Translations under genes and position numbers: made by a program
Source: Gammaproteobacteria bacterium
GTDB lineage: Bacteria > Pseudomonadota > Gammaproteobacteria > Xanthomonadales > SZUA-36
Assembly (NCBI GenBank): GCA_021772935.1
Contig: JAJFLA010000042.1
Location: forward strand, 1-64,000
Length of the DNA stretch: 64,000 nt
Direction: 5' to 3'
Notes under the pieces: model-generated
Told to the model about the DNA's origin: nothing
The model's database searches: none
What the model saw: only the letters and a program-made list of their open reading frames with translations
Shown: in pieces, positions 34,544 to 45,586 of the stretch
Position numbering within the stretch: the stretch's first letter is position 1
Layout: each line of letters opens with the position of its first letter

Positions 34544-36745
34544 ATGCACCGACCAAGATGGAAACTGGTTCTGATATGGGCACTATTACCGATAACGGCT
34601 ACAGCCGAAAATGCAGGGGATAGCCTTGACCTGGAACCAATAGAGCTCGATCCGATGGTCGTGGTTGCAAGTAAAAGTCCAAGACCACTTTCTGATGTGG
34701 TTGGCCAAGTCAGTGTTATAGGTGCTGATTTTATTGATCGTTATTTAGTTGAGAGTGTTGATGAGCTGTTGCGTTACGAGCCTGGCCTGAACCTTGAGAG
34801 CTCAGGTACACGTTTCGGTACAAACGCGATCAACATTCGCGGCATCGGCGGCAACCGCGTAGCCATTGAGGTTGATGGCATCCCGGTGCGTGACAGGTTT
34901 GCTATTGGAAATTTTTCAGATAGTGGCAGGGTATTATCGGAGACCGACAGGATCAAACGGCTCGAAGTCCTGTACGGTCCGGCCTCCACCCTGTACGGGT
35001 CTGATGCGCTTGGCGGTGTAATGGCCATCACCACCTGGGACCCTGATGATTTATTGGCGAAGGCCAATGGCAGGAACTTTTATTCATTGCGTGGTGGCTA
35101 CCAAAGCAGCAACGACAGTATCGTCGGATCGGGTGTTGCAGCTTGGGGAAATGATAATAATGGACTCCTATTTGCCGCCACCTGGCGCGATGGTCATGAA
35201 CTGGACAACCAGGCAGTTACCGGTACATCTCAGGACAAACAGAATTGGAACAGTCAGGATTATTTCCTGCGCTACACCCACGATACGCAAGGCGGAAATC
35301 GTCTGCGTATCACGCTGGATGACTATCAGAAAGAGGCCAAAACCAATATTGATTCGCTACCGGGTAACGGCCGTTTCCGCAGCACGACTTCTCTTAGCGG
35401 TGATGATAGCGATGAAAATCGCCAGCTGAGCGTCGAGTACCAATTCAACACTAGCTGGGGTAACGGTGTGATGCGTGCTTTTGATGTCAATTCAAGCACA
35501 CAACAATTGACACATGAGGAAAGGGCTGCTTCGAGCAAGCCAATCCGGCTGCAACGTTTCTTTCAATACGATCAGGAATTCAGCGGCTTGGAGCTAAACC
35601 TGTTTCGTGATATATCGCTAGCTGGCAGCGACCACCACTTCGGTGCTGGCATTGAACTGCAGCGCACAGACTCCAGCGAATTCCGTGATGGCCTCCAACA
35701 AAGCCTGGTGGATGATTCCATCACCAATATTGTGCTGGGTGAAACTCTGCCGGTGCGTGATTTTCCAAATTCACGTACCGATGAGCTGGGCGTATTTATC
35801 CAGGATGAAATCAGTCTGGGAGACGGTCATTGGGAACTGGTGCCAGCCATTCGCTATGACCGTTATGACCTCGACCCGCGCCCGGACGTCTTGTATCTGG
35901 AAGACAACCCCGGAGCGGAAGTTGTTGCCATCAGCGAGGACAACCTCAGCCCTCGCTTCGGAATCCTGTACCACGTTAATGACGACCTCGGCATTTACGC
36001 ACAGTATGTGAATGGATTCAGGGCGCCACCGTTTGAGGATGCCAATATCGGTCTGGATATTCCCTTGTTCAATATCCGCGCCATCCCCAACCCAAATTTG
36101 AAATCCGAAACCTCCCAAGGCGTTGAGCTTGGCTTCAGATACATCTCAAGCAGTACCCGCCTGACGCTGGCATTGTTTGATACCCATTACGATGACTTTA
36201 TCGAAACCAAGGCGCGCATCGGAATCGACCCGGAAAGTGGTGTACTGTTGTTTCAGTCACGCAATATTGAACGTGCCCGTACCTACGGTTTGGATCTGCG
36301 TCTGGAACAAAACCTGGCTGGCTGGAGCGAGTCCCTTGAAAACTGGTCTTTAAGCGGCGCGGCTTACTGGTCGAGAGGCGAAAACCAAGAAACTGACCAG
36401 CCTTTGAACAGTGTCTCTCCGCCACAAATGGTGCTGGGCGTTTCATGGTCATCACCTGACAAACGATGGGATGCCAACCTGACAGGCACCTTCACGGCCC
36501 GCCAGGACAGAATCGATGTAACTGCCGGCGCGCGGTTTCAAACCCCTTCCTGGGTTACCATAGATTTGGCGGCAGGTTGGCACATCAATGATCATTTCGA
36601 CCTGCGTATTGGAGTTTATAACCTGGCAGACGAGCGCTACTGGCGCTGGTCGGATGTCAGCCTGTTTAGTCCTGACAACCCAATGCTGGAACTACTGAGC
36701 AGACCAGGGCGGAATTACTCAGTCACCGCTCGGTTCCAATGGTGA
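34544..36745 (+). CDS. TonB-dependent heme/hemoglobin-type receptor, 733 aa
   Basis: Signal peptide (ending ATA-ENA), a TonB-box-like LDPMVVVASK, a plug (INIRGIGGNRVAIEVDGIPV, RLEVLYGPASTLYGSDALGG) and a barrel. The central FRAPPFEDANIGLD and PNPNLKSETSQGVELGF motifs are those of the hemoglobin/transferrin/lactoferrin receptor family. With hemN and fnr on one side and the multi-heme nirS on the other, uptake of heme is the likely job; copper or another metal is the alternative. It ends in the aromatic W. Confidence 0.85.
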   Translation: MHRPRWKLVLIWALLPITATAENAGDSLDLEPIELDPMVVVASKSPRPLSDVVGQVSVIGADFIDRYLVESVDELLRYEPGLNLESSGTRFGTNAINIRGIGGNRVAIEVDGIPVRDRFAIGNFSDSGRVLSETDRIKRLEVLYGPASTLYGSDALGGVMAITTWDPDDLLAKANGRNFYSLRGGYQSSNDSIVGSGVAAWGNDNNGLLFAATWRDGHELDNQAVTGTSQDKQNWNSQDYFLRYTHDTQGGNRLRITLDDYQKEAKTNIDSLPGNGRFRSTTSLSGDDSDENRQLSVEYQFNTSWGNGVMRAFDVNSSTQQLTHEERAASSKPIRLQRFFQYDQEFSGLELNLFRDISLAGSDHHFGAGIELQRTDSSEFRDGLQQSLVDDSITNIVLGETLPVRDFPNSRTDELGVFIQDEISLGDGHWELVPAIRYDRYDLDPRPDVLYLEDNPGAEVVAISEDNLSPRFGILYHVNDDLGIYAQYVNGFRAPPFEDANIGLDIPLFNIRAIPNPNLKSETSQGVELGFRYISSSTRLTLALFDTHYDDFIETKARIGIDPESGVLLFQSRNIERARTYGLDLRLEQNLAGWSESLENWSLSGAAYWSRGENQETDQPLNSVSPPQMVLGVSWSSPDKRWDANLTGTFTARQDRIDVTAGARFQTPSWVTIDLAAGWHINDHFDLRIGVYNLADERYWRWSDVSLFSPDNPMLELLSRPGRNYSVTARFQW

Positions 36746-36786
36746 GCCTGGTTTTTTCCAGTCACACAATGCCAGGAACGTTTTAC

Positions 36787-36800
36787 ATGACTCATGTCAA
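36787..36800. promoter_or_regulatory. Fnr/Dnr-like box upstream of nirS
   Basis: ATGACTCATGTCAA differs from the 34393 box at one base and is near-palindromic. Its centre is about 95 bp ahead of the nirS ATG, which allows a -41.5-type activator position with a leader of about 50 nt. Confidence 0.65.
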
Positions 36801-36862
36801 TTACGCTGGCACACTAACAGTGTAAATTCCAGACTGGATTTTTATAAGCTAAAAACTACTAA

Positions 36863-39004
<2,142 letters not shown>

Positions 39005-39011
39005 CCACAAC

Positions 39012-39042
39012 CCGGCTGGCTGCAGGCAATGCAGCCAGCCGG
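39012..39042 (+). terminator. Strong stem-loop between nirS and the porin gene
   Basis: A perfect 13-bp GC-rich stem (39012-39024 / 39030-39042) with a 5-nt loop GGCAA, starting 8 nt after the nirS stop. No T-run follows, so it more probably stabilises nirS mRNA or tunes read-through to the porin than ends transcription. Confidence 0.65.
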
Positions 39043-39074
39043 ATTATTCAACCAAATTTTTAAGGATTATCGTC

Positions 39075-40310
39075 ATGGATAAGAGATGTGCTGCGACCAA
39101 AACAACCGCAGCTTTATTGACCATACTACTTGCTGCAGTCAGCGTGCCGGCTATTGCAGCAGATGATTTAGGTGAGGCATTTACCCAGGGTAAATTTGGC
39201 TACAGTTTCCGCTGGAGACTGGAAACTGTTGATCAGGACCCACTTCCTCATGATGCGACAGCAGCACCTTTGCGCGCACGTATCAATTACAAAACAGCCG
39301 ACTTGAATGGTTTTTCATTCAAGGCAGAGTTTGACTATATCTTTGATCTTGGTATCGATAAGTCTAATGCCGGTGGTGGCAACATGCCCATTCTTCCCGG
39401 TTATCCAGTCGTCGCTGACCCTGAAGGCGAGGACCTCAACCAGATTTACCTGCAATATAAGGCAGCCTTCGGTGGCCAGTTCCGTATCGGTCGCCAACGT
39501 ATCATTTTGGACAATGCCCGTTTCGTTGGTAACGTGGGTTGGCGGCAGAATGAGCAAACCTATGATGCATTCTCGTTTAACCATAAAGCTGACAATGGAT
39601 TGAATATCCAATATGCGTATGTGGACAACGTCAACCGAATCTTTGGCGAAGACGTAGCAGCAGGTGATCACTCGCAAAACACCCACTTGCTTAACCTCAC
39701 TTACGCCTTTGAAGGCATCGGCAAACTGACGGGCTATTACTACGATATCGATAACGAAGATGTTGCTGGTCTTTCAAACACGACCTGGGGTGTTCGTTTC
39801 AGCGGAAAAACAGCTGCGGACAGTCTCAAATTTGGCTATGGGTTTGAATATGCGACCCAGTCAGACAATGCTAATAACCCGGTTACATACGATGCAGATT
39901 ACTGGCGAATCGACCTGTCAGCTAACTTCAGTGCTGCAACTGTTTATGCGGGTTACGAGTCACTTGAAGGCGATAGCTCCAAAGCGGGACAGGCATTCCG
40001 TACACCATTGGCAACCTTACATGCCTTTAATGGTTGGGCTGACAAATTCCTCGGTACACCCGGTGCCGGTTTGAATGACGCCTTTGTCGGGGTCAAAGGC
40101 AAACTGGGTAAGTGGAAGTGGAATCTGTTGTATCACGACTTCTCAGCACAATCCGGTTCTGCCGATTTCGGTACCGAAATTGATGGTTCCATCGCTCGCA
40201 AGTTCAAAGAAAACTACGGCATTTTGTTCAAAGTGGCCAATTTTGACACAGACAGCTCAAGCTACGGGGATACCACTAAAATCTGGGTACAACTGACTGC
40301 AGACTTTTAA
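39075..40310 (+). CDS. Outer-membrane porin of the alginate-export type, 411 aa
   Basis: A signal peptide (ending VPAIAA) is followed by a beta-barrel rich in alternating aromatic residues and ending in LTADF. Motifs such as FRIGRQRIILDNARFVGNVGWR and ARINYKTADLNGFSFKAEFD match the alginate-export-like porin family. AAGGATT lies ahead of ATG 39075. Its place right after nirS suggests passage of nitrite, nitrate or small organic acids, but the ligand is inferred from context only. Confidence 0.8.
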   Translation: MDKRCAATKTTAALLTILLAAVSVPAIAADDLGEAFTQGKFGYSFRWRLETVDQDPLPHDATAAPLRARINYKTADLNGFSFKAEFDYIFDLGIDKSNAGGGNMPILPGYPVVADPEGEDLNQIYLQYKAAFGGQFRIGRQRIILDNARFVGNVGWRQNEQTYDAFSFNHKADNGLNIQYAYVDNVNRIFGEDVAAGDHSQNTHLLNLTYAFEGIGKLTGYYYDIDNEDVAGLSNTTWGVRFSGKTAADSLKFGYGFEYATQSDNANNPVTYDADYWRIDLSANFSAATVYAGYESLEGDSSKAGQAFRTPLATLHAFNGWADKFLGTPGAGLNDAFVGVKGKLGKWKWNLLYHDFSAQSGSADFGTEIDGSIARKFKENYGILFKVANFDTDSSSYGDTTKIWVQLTADF

Positions 40311-40345
40311 GAACCTTATCAGCCCCTCCACAGGCTGAAAGATTT

Positions 40346-40384
40346 GACCCGGCCATTTACTCTCCAGTGCCGGGTCTTTTTTTT
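40346..40384 (+). terminator. Rho-independent terminator after the porin gene
   Basis: An 8-bp stem GACCCGGC / GCCGGGTC (40346-40353, 40369-40376) is followed by eight T. It cleanly separates the nirS block from the restriction-like island. Confidence 0.9.
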
Positions 40385-40391
40385 GCCTGGG

Positions 40392-40409
40392 TGAACCTTG
40401 TATGGTTCA
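40392..40409. promoter_or_regulatory. Inverted repeat, candidate operator of the LexA-like repressor
   Basis: TGAACC / GGTTCA around a 6-nt centre gives GAAC-N8-GTTC, reminiscent of LexA half-sites but with wider spacing than the GAAC-N4-GTTC box. It lies 23 bp upstream of the -35 of the repressor gene. Confidence 0.4.
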
Positions 40410-40431
40410 TTGGTCTTTACCTGCAAAGCTG

Positions 40432-40460
40432 TTGACGACCTTGAAAAATAGTCAGATACT
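40432..40460 (+). promoter_or_regulatory. Promoter of the LexA-like/methyltransferase/nuclease operon
   Basis: -35 TTGACG (40432-40437), 17-bp spacer, -10 GATACT (40455-40460). Transcription would begin near 40467, where an ATG stands, so the first gene may be translated from a leaderless message. Confidence 0.5.
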
Positions 40461-41084
40461 ATGCAAATGAGTAGTGCCTCAATGGAGATTACCAACAAGC
40501 AATCCGATATCCTCGCTTTTTGCATCGAGTGCTGGGAAGCGGGAGAATCCCTACCGTCTCTGCGAGAAATTTGTGGCCATTTTGGATATGCCAGCACACG
40601 TGCGGCGGTCGATCATTTGAGTGCCCTCAAAACTAAAGGCTATCTAGCCGATGACACCGAGAGTAAAAGAGGTTACCGATTAACGGAAAAATCCACTGGA
40701 TTGCCGGTCCTGGGTTCCATCCCAGCTGGTATTCCTTTGGCAACGGAAGAGTACGTCGAGTCCCGTTTTTCCATCAATACGCGTTCTTTTGGCATCACCG
40801 ACCGCCGCAAGGCCTTCTTCCTAAGTGTCCGCGGTGACTCGATGACTGGTCGCCGTATTTTTGATGGCGATCTTGTCCTCGTTGAAAGGTGCACCCGCTT
40901 CAAAAATAAAGACGTAGTCGCCGCCCTTATAGACAACGAGTCCACCTTGAAGACCTTCATCAAAAAAAACGGCGGTCGTCCCTGGCTCCGCAGTGAAAAT
41001 CCTCAATATCCAGATCTGATCCCTGCATGGGATCTTCAGATTCAGGGTGTTGTTCGCGGCGTAGTCCGCGTTTTCCCGTCATGA
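40461..41084 (+). CDS. LexA-like self-cleaving repressor, 207 aa
   Basis: The N-terminal winged helix (LPSLREICGHFGYASTRAAVDHL) and C-terminal S24 peptidase domain follow LexA. The catalytic dyad is S127 (RGDSM) and K164 (STLKTF), with the A89-G90 cleavage site in SIPAGIPLA. The wing lacks the E. coli-type SOS recognition sequence, so it is a specialised paralog. It overlaps the methyltransferase gene by 4 nt (ATGA), implying that DNA damage or RecA filaments relieve repression of the downstream modification and nuclease genes. Starts at 40467 or 40482 are possible. Confidence 0.88.
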   Translation: MQMSSASMEITNKQSDILAFCIECWEAGESLPSLREICGHFGYASTRAAVDHLSALKTKGYLADDTESKRGYRLTEKSTGLPVLGSIPAGIPLATEEYVESRFSINTRSFGITDRRKAFFLSVRGDSMTGRRIFDGDLVLVERCTRFKNKDVVAALIDNESTLKTFIKKNGGRPWLRSENPQYPDLIPAWDLQIQGVVRGVVRVFPS

Positions 41085-43942
41085 GCGCACTATTGCAAGA
41101 GCTCCATCTTGCGCCGCTAAAGGGGGGCAAGGCGGAGTTTTCGGGATTAATCTCAGTCAAGAGTAACCAGCTCCCTCTATGCTCGATTGCTGAGATAGTG
41201 GCTCAACGTGAGGCGGCACTCTTAGAAGGTGGCAAGGAAACGGAAAATATCTCCATCGATTATATTTTCTTTCGCCGCTTTGCCGATGAGCGGTCTTCGC
41301 AAGTTGCCGCCTACATTCTTGATAACAGTGAGGGTATACACTCGAATGAACAAATCGCCGAGCTTCATTATCGAGTATGGCTGAGCGGAAACGCACCACT
41401 ACTTTATGTGGAATGGCCCACCCGCGTGGATATTCTTAAATGCGCGGCAGGGCCTGTTTTTTGGGACAAGAAAAATAACAGTACGAAGTATTGCGCATCA
41501 GAAACAATTAACACTGTTTCCGACGTTTCCCGAGCACTTGATGTGACTTTGTCCAAGCGCTTTTCTGCTTACCGCTTAAGTGATGGAACATTTTGGGATG
41601 ATCCTGATAATGCAGACTGGGCTTGTGCAGACAAAGCTGCTCACAAGTCATTGATTCAAGCAGTGGTTGAAGCCGATAAGGCTTTGGACGGAGAGAATAG
41701 CCCTCTCATGCGCCGTTTTTTACTCTTGTTCATTCTTGCAAAGTATCTGGAGGATCGTGGAGTTTTTCCCAAGAAATGGTTCGACGATTTTCATAGTGGA
41801 GCATGTGGCTTTCTAGAAGTTCTTGCCAGTGGAAAGACTACAGCTGTGCGGAAAATGCTGACTGCCCTTAAAGAAAAATTCAACGGTGACATTTTTGATA
41901 TTTCCAACGACATAGAAGAATCTCTCACGCGAAAATCGTTGACGCATTTCACTGTTCTTCTCGAAGCCAACACTTTAAAAAGGCAGATGTTTTTGTGGAA
42001 GCAATTTAGCTTCAGCTACATTCCTGTCGAAGTTTTGAGTTATCTATATCAGCATTTTGCACAAAAAGAGGAAGGCGCTGTTTTTACACCTCCATTTGTT
42101 GTAGATCTTATGCTGGATCATGCCATGCCCTATGAAAAAATAACGGGAATGGAGACGGTATTAGATCCTACATGTGGTTCTGGAATTTTTCTAGTAGGAG
42201 CCTTTCGCCGCCTTGTAAATCACTGGCAAAGCCAAAATTTATGGGCGTGTCCTAGTGTAGGGCAACTAAAGAAGATGCTGAAGTCTTCAATTTTTGGCGC
42301 AGAACTAGACCCAAATGCGGCTCAGGTAACAGCCTTTAATCTGGCGCTAGCTGTATGTGATGCTCTCCAACCCAATGTCATCTGGCATCACCTTAAGTTC
42401 GATAAACTTATCGGGAAAAACATTCTTGTTGGTGACGTATTTGAAAATATAGGAAGAATTCAAGATATTGTAGGTAATGGATTTACTACAATTTTAGGTA
42501 ACCCTCCTTTTAAGTCCAAACTGACGAAAGCAGCGTTTGATACTCGAAGGAATGGCTCTAACAAAATTCCCATCCCCGATAATAATATGTGTTATCGGAT
42601 TGCTGAAGAAGCGATGGCACTATTGGCACCTAAAGGTCGGATGTGCCTCATACAAACGGCAGGCTTTCTTTACAATGCGAAGGCTCGCCGCTTTCTTGTG
42701 GACTTTATATCCTCGAACACGGTAGATACAGTTTTAGATTTTATTTCAATCCGGCACCTTTTTGAAGGAGCTGATCCTAAGACAGTAGCGATCGTCGCGA
42801 CGCCTGGGGTTCCATCTACGGATCATGAGATTGTCCATCACACATTTCGGCGGACCAAGAGCGTACATGAACGCATTGGTTTTGAACTCGATCACTATGA
42901 TCGCCATATTGTCCCGCAAGACACGGCTAGAGATTTTCCTTCGGTATGGAAGGCCAACCTTCTTGGTGGGGGAAGACTGCTACACCTTTCGCAAAAAGTA
43001 TCGTCGTATAGAACACTCGGAGAATTTTGGGATATGCGGGGATGGAGCCATGGAGAAGGATTTATCGTTGGGAAGGGTTCTAAACGCAAATTAAACAATT
43101 GGTTACCAGGCAAGTCATTTTTGCCAACGGAAGCTCTTACTAAGGACGGCATAAAGAAAGATTTGATTGGTATTGTGAAGAACACGGAATTTTCAGCCCC
43201 TCGAGTTCCCGAGCGCTTCACTCCTCCCATGTTTTTGATTCGTGAGAACGAAACTCTATCAACAACATTTTGGAGGAAAGGGACCCTCACTTTTCTCCAC
43301 CAGATAATCAGTATCAATGCTCCGGCAGAAAATGAACATGAATTAAGTAGGTTTGCCGAAACCTTCGAACGAAACAAAAAGCTGAGTAGAGCTTTCTGTC
43401 TTCTAACAAGTTCTCGGGCGTTGGTAGGAAAATCAACATCACTTTTGAAAAAAGATATCGAAAATATCCCTTGGCCTACAGATGAAGGGATTATCGACTT
43501 GGTCTGGTGGGAGCGAATCTTGCTGGATGACATCTTAATTCACACATCGAAACTCATTCGAGTTGGACAAAACTCCCCGGTTATTAAAAATGCAGTTGAT
43601 GGGGATTCTTTGGCTCGTTATACATCCTTATTCGTAAAATTGCTGGGGAGCGTTTATAAAAATTTGTGCCCAGGGAAATCCGGCCGTTTCGATGGACTAG
43701 CTTACCAGGCATTTTATTTTGGAGAACAATCTAATCTTGATTGGCCCGATGACTGGAGCAGAAAGCTTGCAAGTGTTGTTTACAAGAGCAACTCTGCGAT
43801 CCACACATCTCGCGTGATCCGCTTTTACGAGGAAAATACCCTTATCATTGTCAAACCGGATCGCCTGCGGCATTGGATACCTTCCACCGCCATCCGGGAT
43901 GCGGATGAAACCCTGGTTGAACTACAACAGCAAGGATTCTAA
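41081..43942 (+). CDS. N6-adenine DNA methyltransferase, Eco57I-like, 953 aa
   Basis: The central class I methyltransferase has the SAM motif VLDPTCGSGIFLVGAF (about 360-375) and catalytic NPPF (474-477). The order of motifs is that of gamma-type adenine methylases such as Eco57I/type IIG. A large N-terminal part (1-330; DYIFFRRFADERSSQVAAYI, LYVEWPTRVDIL) and a C-terminal part (600-953) may hold target recognition. I do not see a clear fused nuclease; cleavage is probably provided by the next gene. ATG 41081 overlaps the repressor stop. The region is visibly A+T-richer than its neighbours. Confidence 0.85.
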   Translation: MSALLQELHLAPLKGGKAEFSGLISVKSNQLPLCSIAEIVAQREAALLEGGKETENISIDYIFFRRFADERSSQVAAYILDNSEGIHSNEQIAELHYRVWLSGNAPLLYVEWPTRVDILKCAAGPVFWDKKNNSTKYCASETINTVSDVSRALDVTLSKRFSAYRLSDGTFWDDPDNADWACADKAAHKSLIQAVVEADKALDGENSPLMRRFLLLFILAKYLEDRGVFPKKWFDDFHSGACGFLEVLASGKTTAVRKMLTALKEKFNGDIFDISNDIEESLTRKSLTHFTVLLEANTLKRQMFLWKQFSFSYIPVEVLSYLYQHFAQKEEGAVFTPPFVVDLMLDHAMPYEKITGMETVLDPTCGSGIFLVGAFRRLVNHWQSQNLWACPSVGQLKKMLKSSIFGAELDPNAAQVTAFNLALAVCDALQPNVIWHHLKFDKLIGKNILVGDVFENIGRIQDIVGNGFTTILGNPPFKSKLTKAAFDTRRNGSNKIPIPDNNMCYRIAEEAMALLAPKGRMCLIQTAGFLYNAKARRFLVDFISSNTVDTVLDFISIRHLFEGADPKTVAIVATPGVPSTDHEIVHHTFRRTKSVHERIGFELDHYDRHIVPQDTARDFPSVWKANLLGGGRLLHLSQKVSSYRTLGEFWDMRGWSHGEGFIVGKGSKRKLNNWLPGKSFLPTEALTKDGIKKDLIGIVKNTEFSAPRVPERFTPPMFLIRENETLSTTFWRKGTLTFLHQIISINAPAENEHELSRFAETFERNKKLSRAFCLLTSSRALVGKSTSLLKKDIENIPWPTDEGIIDLVWWERILLDDILIHTSKLIRVGQNSPVIKNAVDGDSLARYTSLFVKLLGSVYKNLCPGKSGRFDGLAYQAFYFGEQSNLDWPDDWSRKLASVVYKSNSAIHTSRVIRFYEENTLIIVKPDRLRHWIPSTAIRDADETLVELQQQGF

Positions 43943-43945
43943 GTC

Positions 43946-44644
43946 ATGTCGCAATCGGGCAATTCAATCGGACGACTCGGCAAAACAGCTATCTGCAACA
44001 AGTTAATTGACCAGACAATTGATTTTATCTGGAGTTCACTTCTCCCTTGGAAAAACGACCCCACACGCCCATTCGCTGAGGCTGAAGAGGAATTAAATGC
44101 ACAGCTCCAAAACTTTCTACAATCGCGTGCTAGCGAAGAATTTCCAATGATCTTTTTCCAGCATGAACAGCGCCAGGAGGGACGCAGAAGAGTGGATCTT
44201 GCGGCAAAACCAATACACTCTGTCGCTATTCAGGGTGTAGGGTACAGTCGATATCAGCCGATAATTGTTATAGAAGGAAAACGGCTACCTGCACCATCAA
44301 AATCTAGGGAGCGTGAGTATGTAACTGGCGGAGAAAATATGTCAGGAGGCATTCAGCGTTTCAAGTTGGGCGTTCATGGAAAGGATCACGAAACAGTAAT
44401 CATCCTCGGATATATCCAGAAGAGAACTCCACAAGATTGGTATTCTTGCATCAATACATGGATTTCTGATTTGACTAAAACTCACCCGGATGATTGGAGC
44501 ACCAAGGAAAAACTGTCCGAATTTCAGTACTTAGATTTAGGCGTAAGGGCGAAAACAGTTTCGATTCATCCACGTATGAAGGGAAGTAAGTCAAGAACTA
44601 TACGAATTCTTCACTTTTGGATTCAATGTTCCGAAATTCCGTGA
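43946..44644 (+). CDS. PD-(D/E)XK nuclease, 232 aa
   Basis: The core D84 (RRRVDLAAKP) and E110-x-K112 (IVIEGKRL) form the D-x25-E-x-K catalytic motif of the restriction-endonuclease fold, followed by a conserved SGGIQRFKLG helix. It starts 3 nt after the methyltransferase stop, so it is co-translated. This fits a separate cleavage subunit of a restriction or defence system; a DNA-repair or transposon nuclease is the alternative. No close family recognised. Confidence 0.75.
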   Translation: MSQSGNSIGRLGKTAICNKLIDQTIDFIWSSLLPWKNDPTRPFAEAEEELNAQLQNFLQSRASEEFPMIFFQHEQRQEGRRRVDLAAKPIHSVAIQGVGYSRYQPIIVIEGKRLPAPSKSREREYVTGGENMSGGIQRFKLGVHGKDHETVIILGYIQKRTPQDWYSCINTWISDLTKTHPDDWSTKEKLSEFQYLDLGVRAKTVSIHPRMKGSKSRTIRILHFWIQCSEIP

Positions 44645-44678
44645 CCTACGTTTCCTCAGGCCCAACCGGACATTCTCT

Positions 44679-45463
44679 GGTATTGACAAGTTAAGTGATG
44701 TTAGTCGGTAATAGTTGGATGAGCAGATCCACAACTTTATACAAACGCCACCGGTTTCCACCGGAAATCATTCAATACGCAGTATGGCTCTATCATCGTT
44801 TCAATCTCAGTCATCGAGATATCGAAGAACTGTTAGCTGAACGAGGTGTCGTCGTAAGCTACGAATCCATTCAGTTGTGGTGCAACAAGCTTGGACCCCA
44901 TTATGCTAGGCGTTTGAAACGCCGTCACCAAGGGTTTGGTGATACATTCTATATCGATGAAGTCTTCGTGAAGATCAACGGCGAACAACACTATCTCTGG
45001 CGCGCAGTTGACCAGGATAGCAAGGTGGTGGATGTGTTTCTGCAGGCCAAGCGGGATGGTGCCACTGCGAAGCGATTTTTCAAGCGATTACTCCGAAACC
45101 ATGGCGGTGAACCCAGGAGGATTGTGACCGATAAACTGCGAAGCTATTGCGTTGCTCACCGGGAAATTATACCTGAGTCAATCCATGACACTGAACGATA
45201 TGCGAACAACCGGGCAGAACAATCTCATGAATCCACTCGAATCCGGGAACGTGGGATGAGGTGATTCAAATCAATTGGGCAGGCTCAGAGATTTCTGGGA
45301 GTGCATGCCGCCGTTTACAATCTATTTAATCTCGGAAGGCATATGATCAAGGCTGAACACTATCGAAGCCTTAGGGAAGGTGCGTTTGGACGGTGGGTAG
45401 AGGCAGTTGCATGATATTAGTTACCAGGCTTTCACAGCCTGAGATATTTAACTTGTCAGTACC
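44679..45463 (+). mobile_element. IS6-family insertion sequence, about 785 bp
   Basis: Terminal inverted repeats of about 16 bp (44679-44694, GGTATTGACAAGTTAA; 45448-45463 in inverse with one mismatch) flank a single transposase frame. Size and gene type are typical of IS6/IS26. The 8 bp outside each end (CATTCTCT and TCCTAGCC) do not match, so there is no target duplication, as expected after recombination or an adjacent deletion. Confidence 0.85.
44719..45414 (+). pseudogene. IS6-family transposase, interrupted by an in-frame stop
   Basis: The product carries an HTH (FNLSHRDIEELLAERGV) and the IS6 DDE catalytic residues in YIDEVF, IVTDKLRSY and NNRAEQSHESTR. The frame stops at TGA 45262-45264 after RERGMR, and the same frame continues FKSIGQAQRFLGVHAAVYN to TGA 45412-45414, exactly the missing IS6 C-terminus. 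A single CGA-to-TGA change explains it, so the transposase is probably inactive unless the stop is read through. Confidence 0.88.
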
Positions 45464-45586
45464 TCCTAGCCAGCTTGCGATTGGCTTCAATACTGCGTTG
45501 CTCCCAGAACCTGCATTGTCCAACGATCAACCAAACTGTTTCGCCAGCTACAGCGCAATTCCCGTATTTTTGGTGAAATGTCCGGG

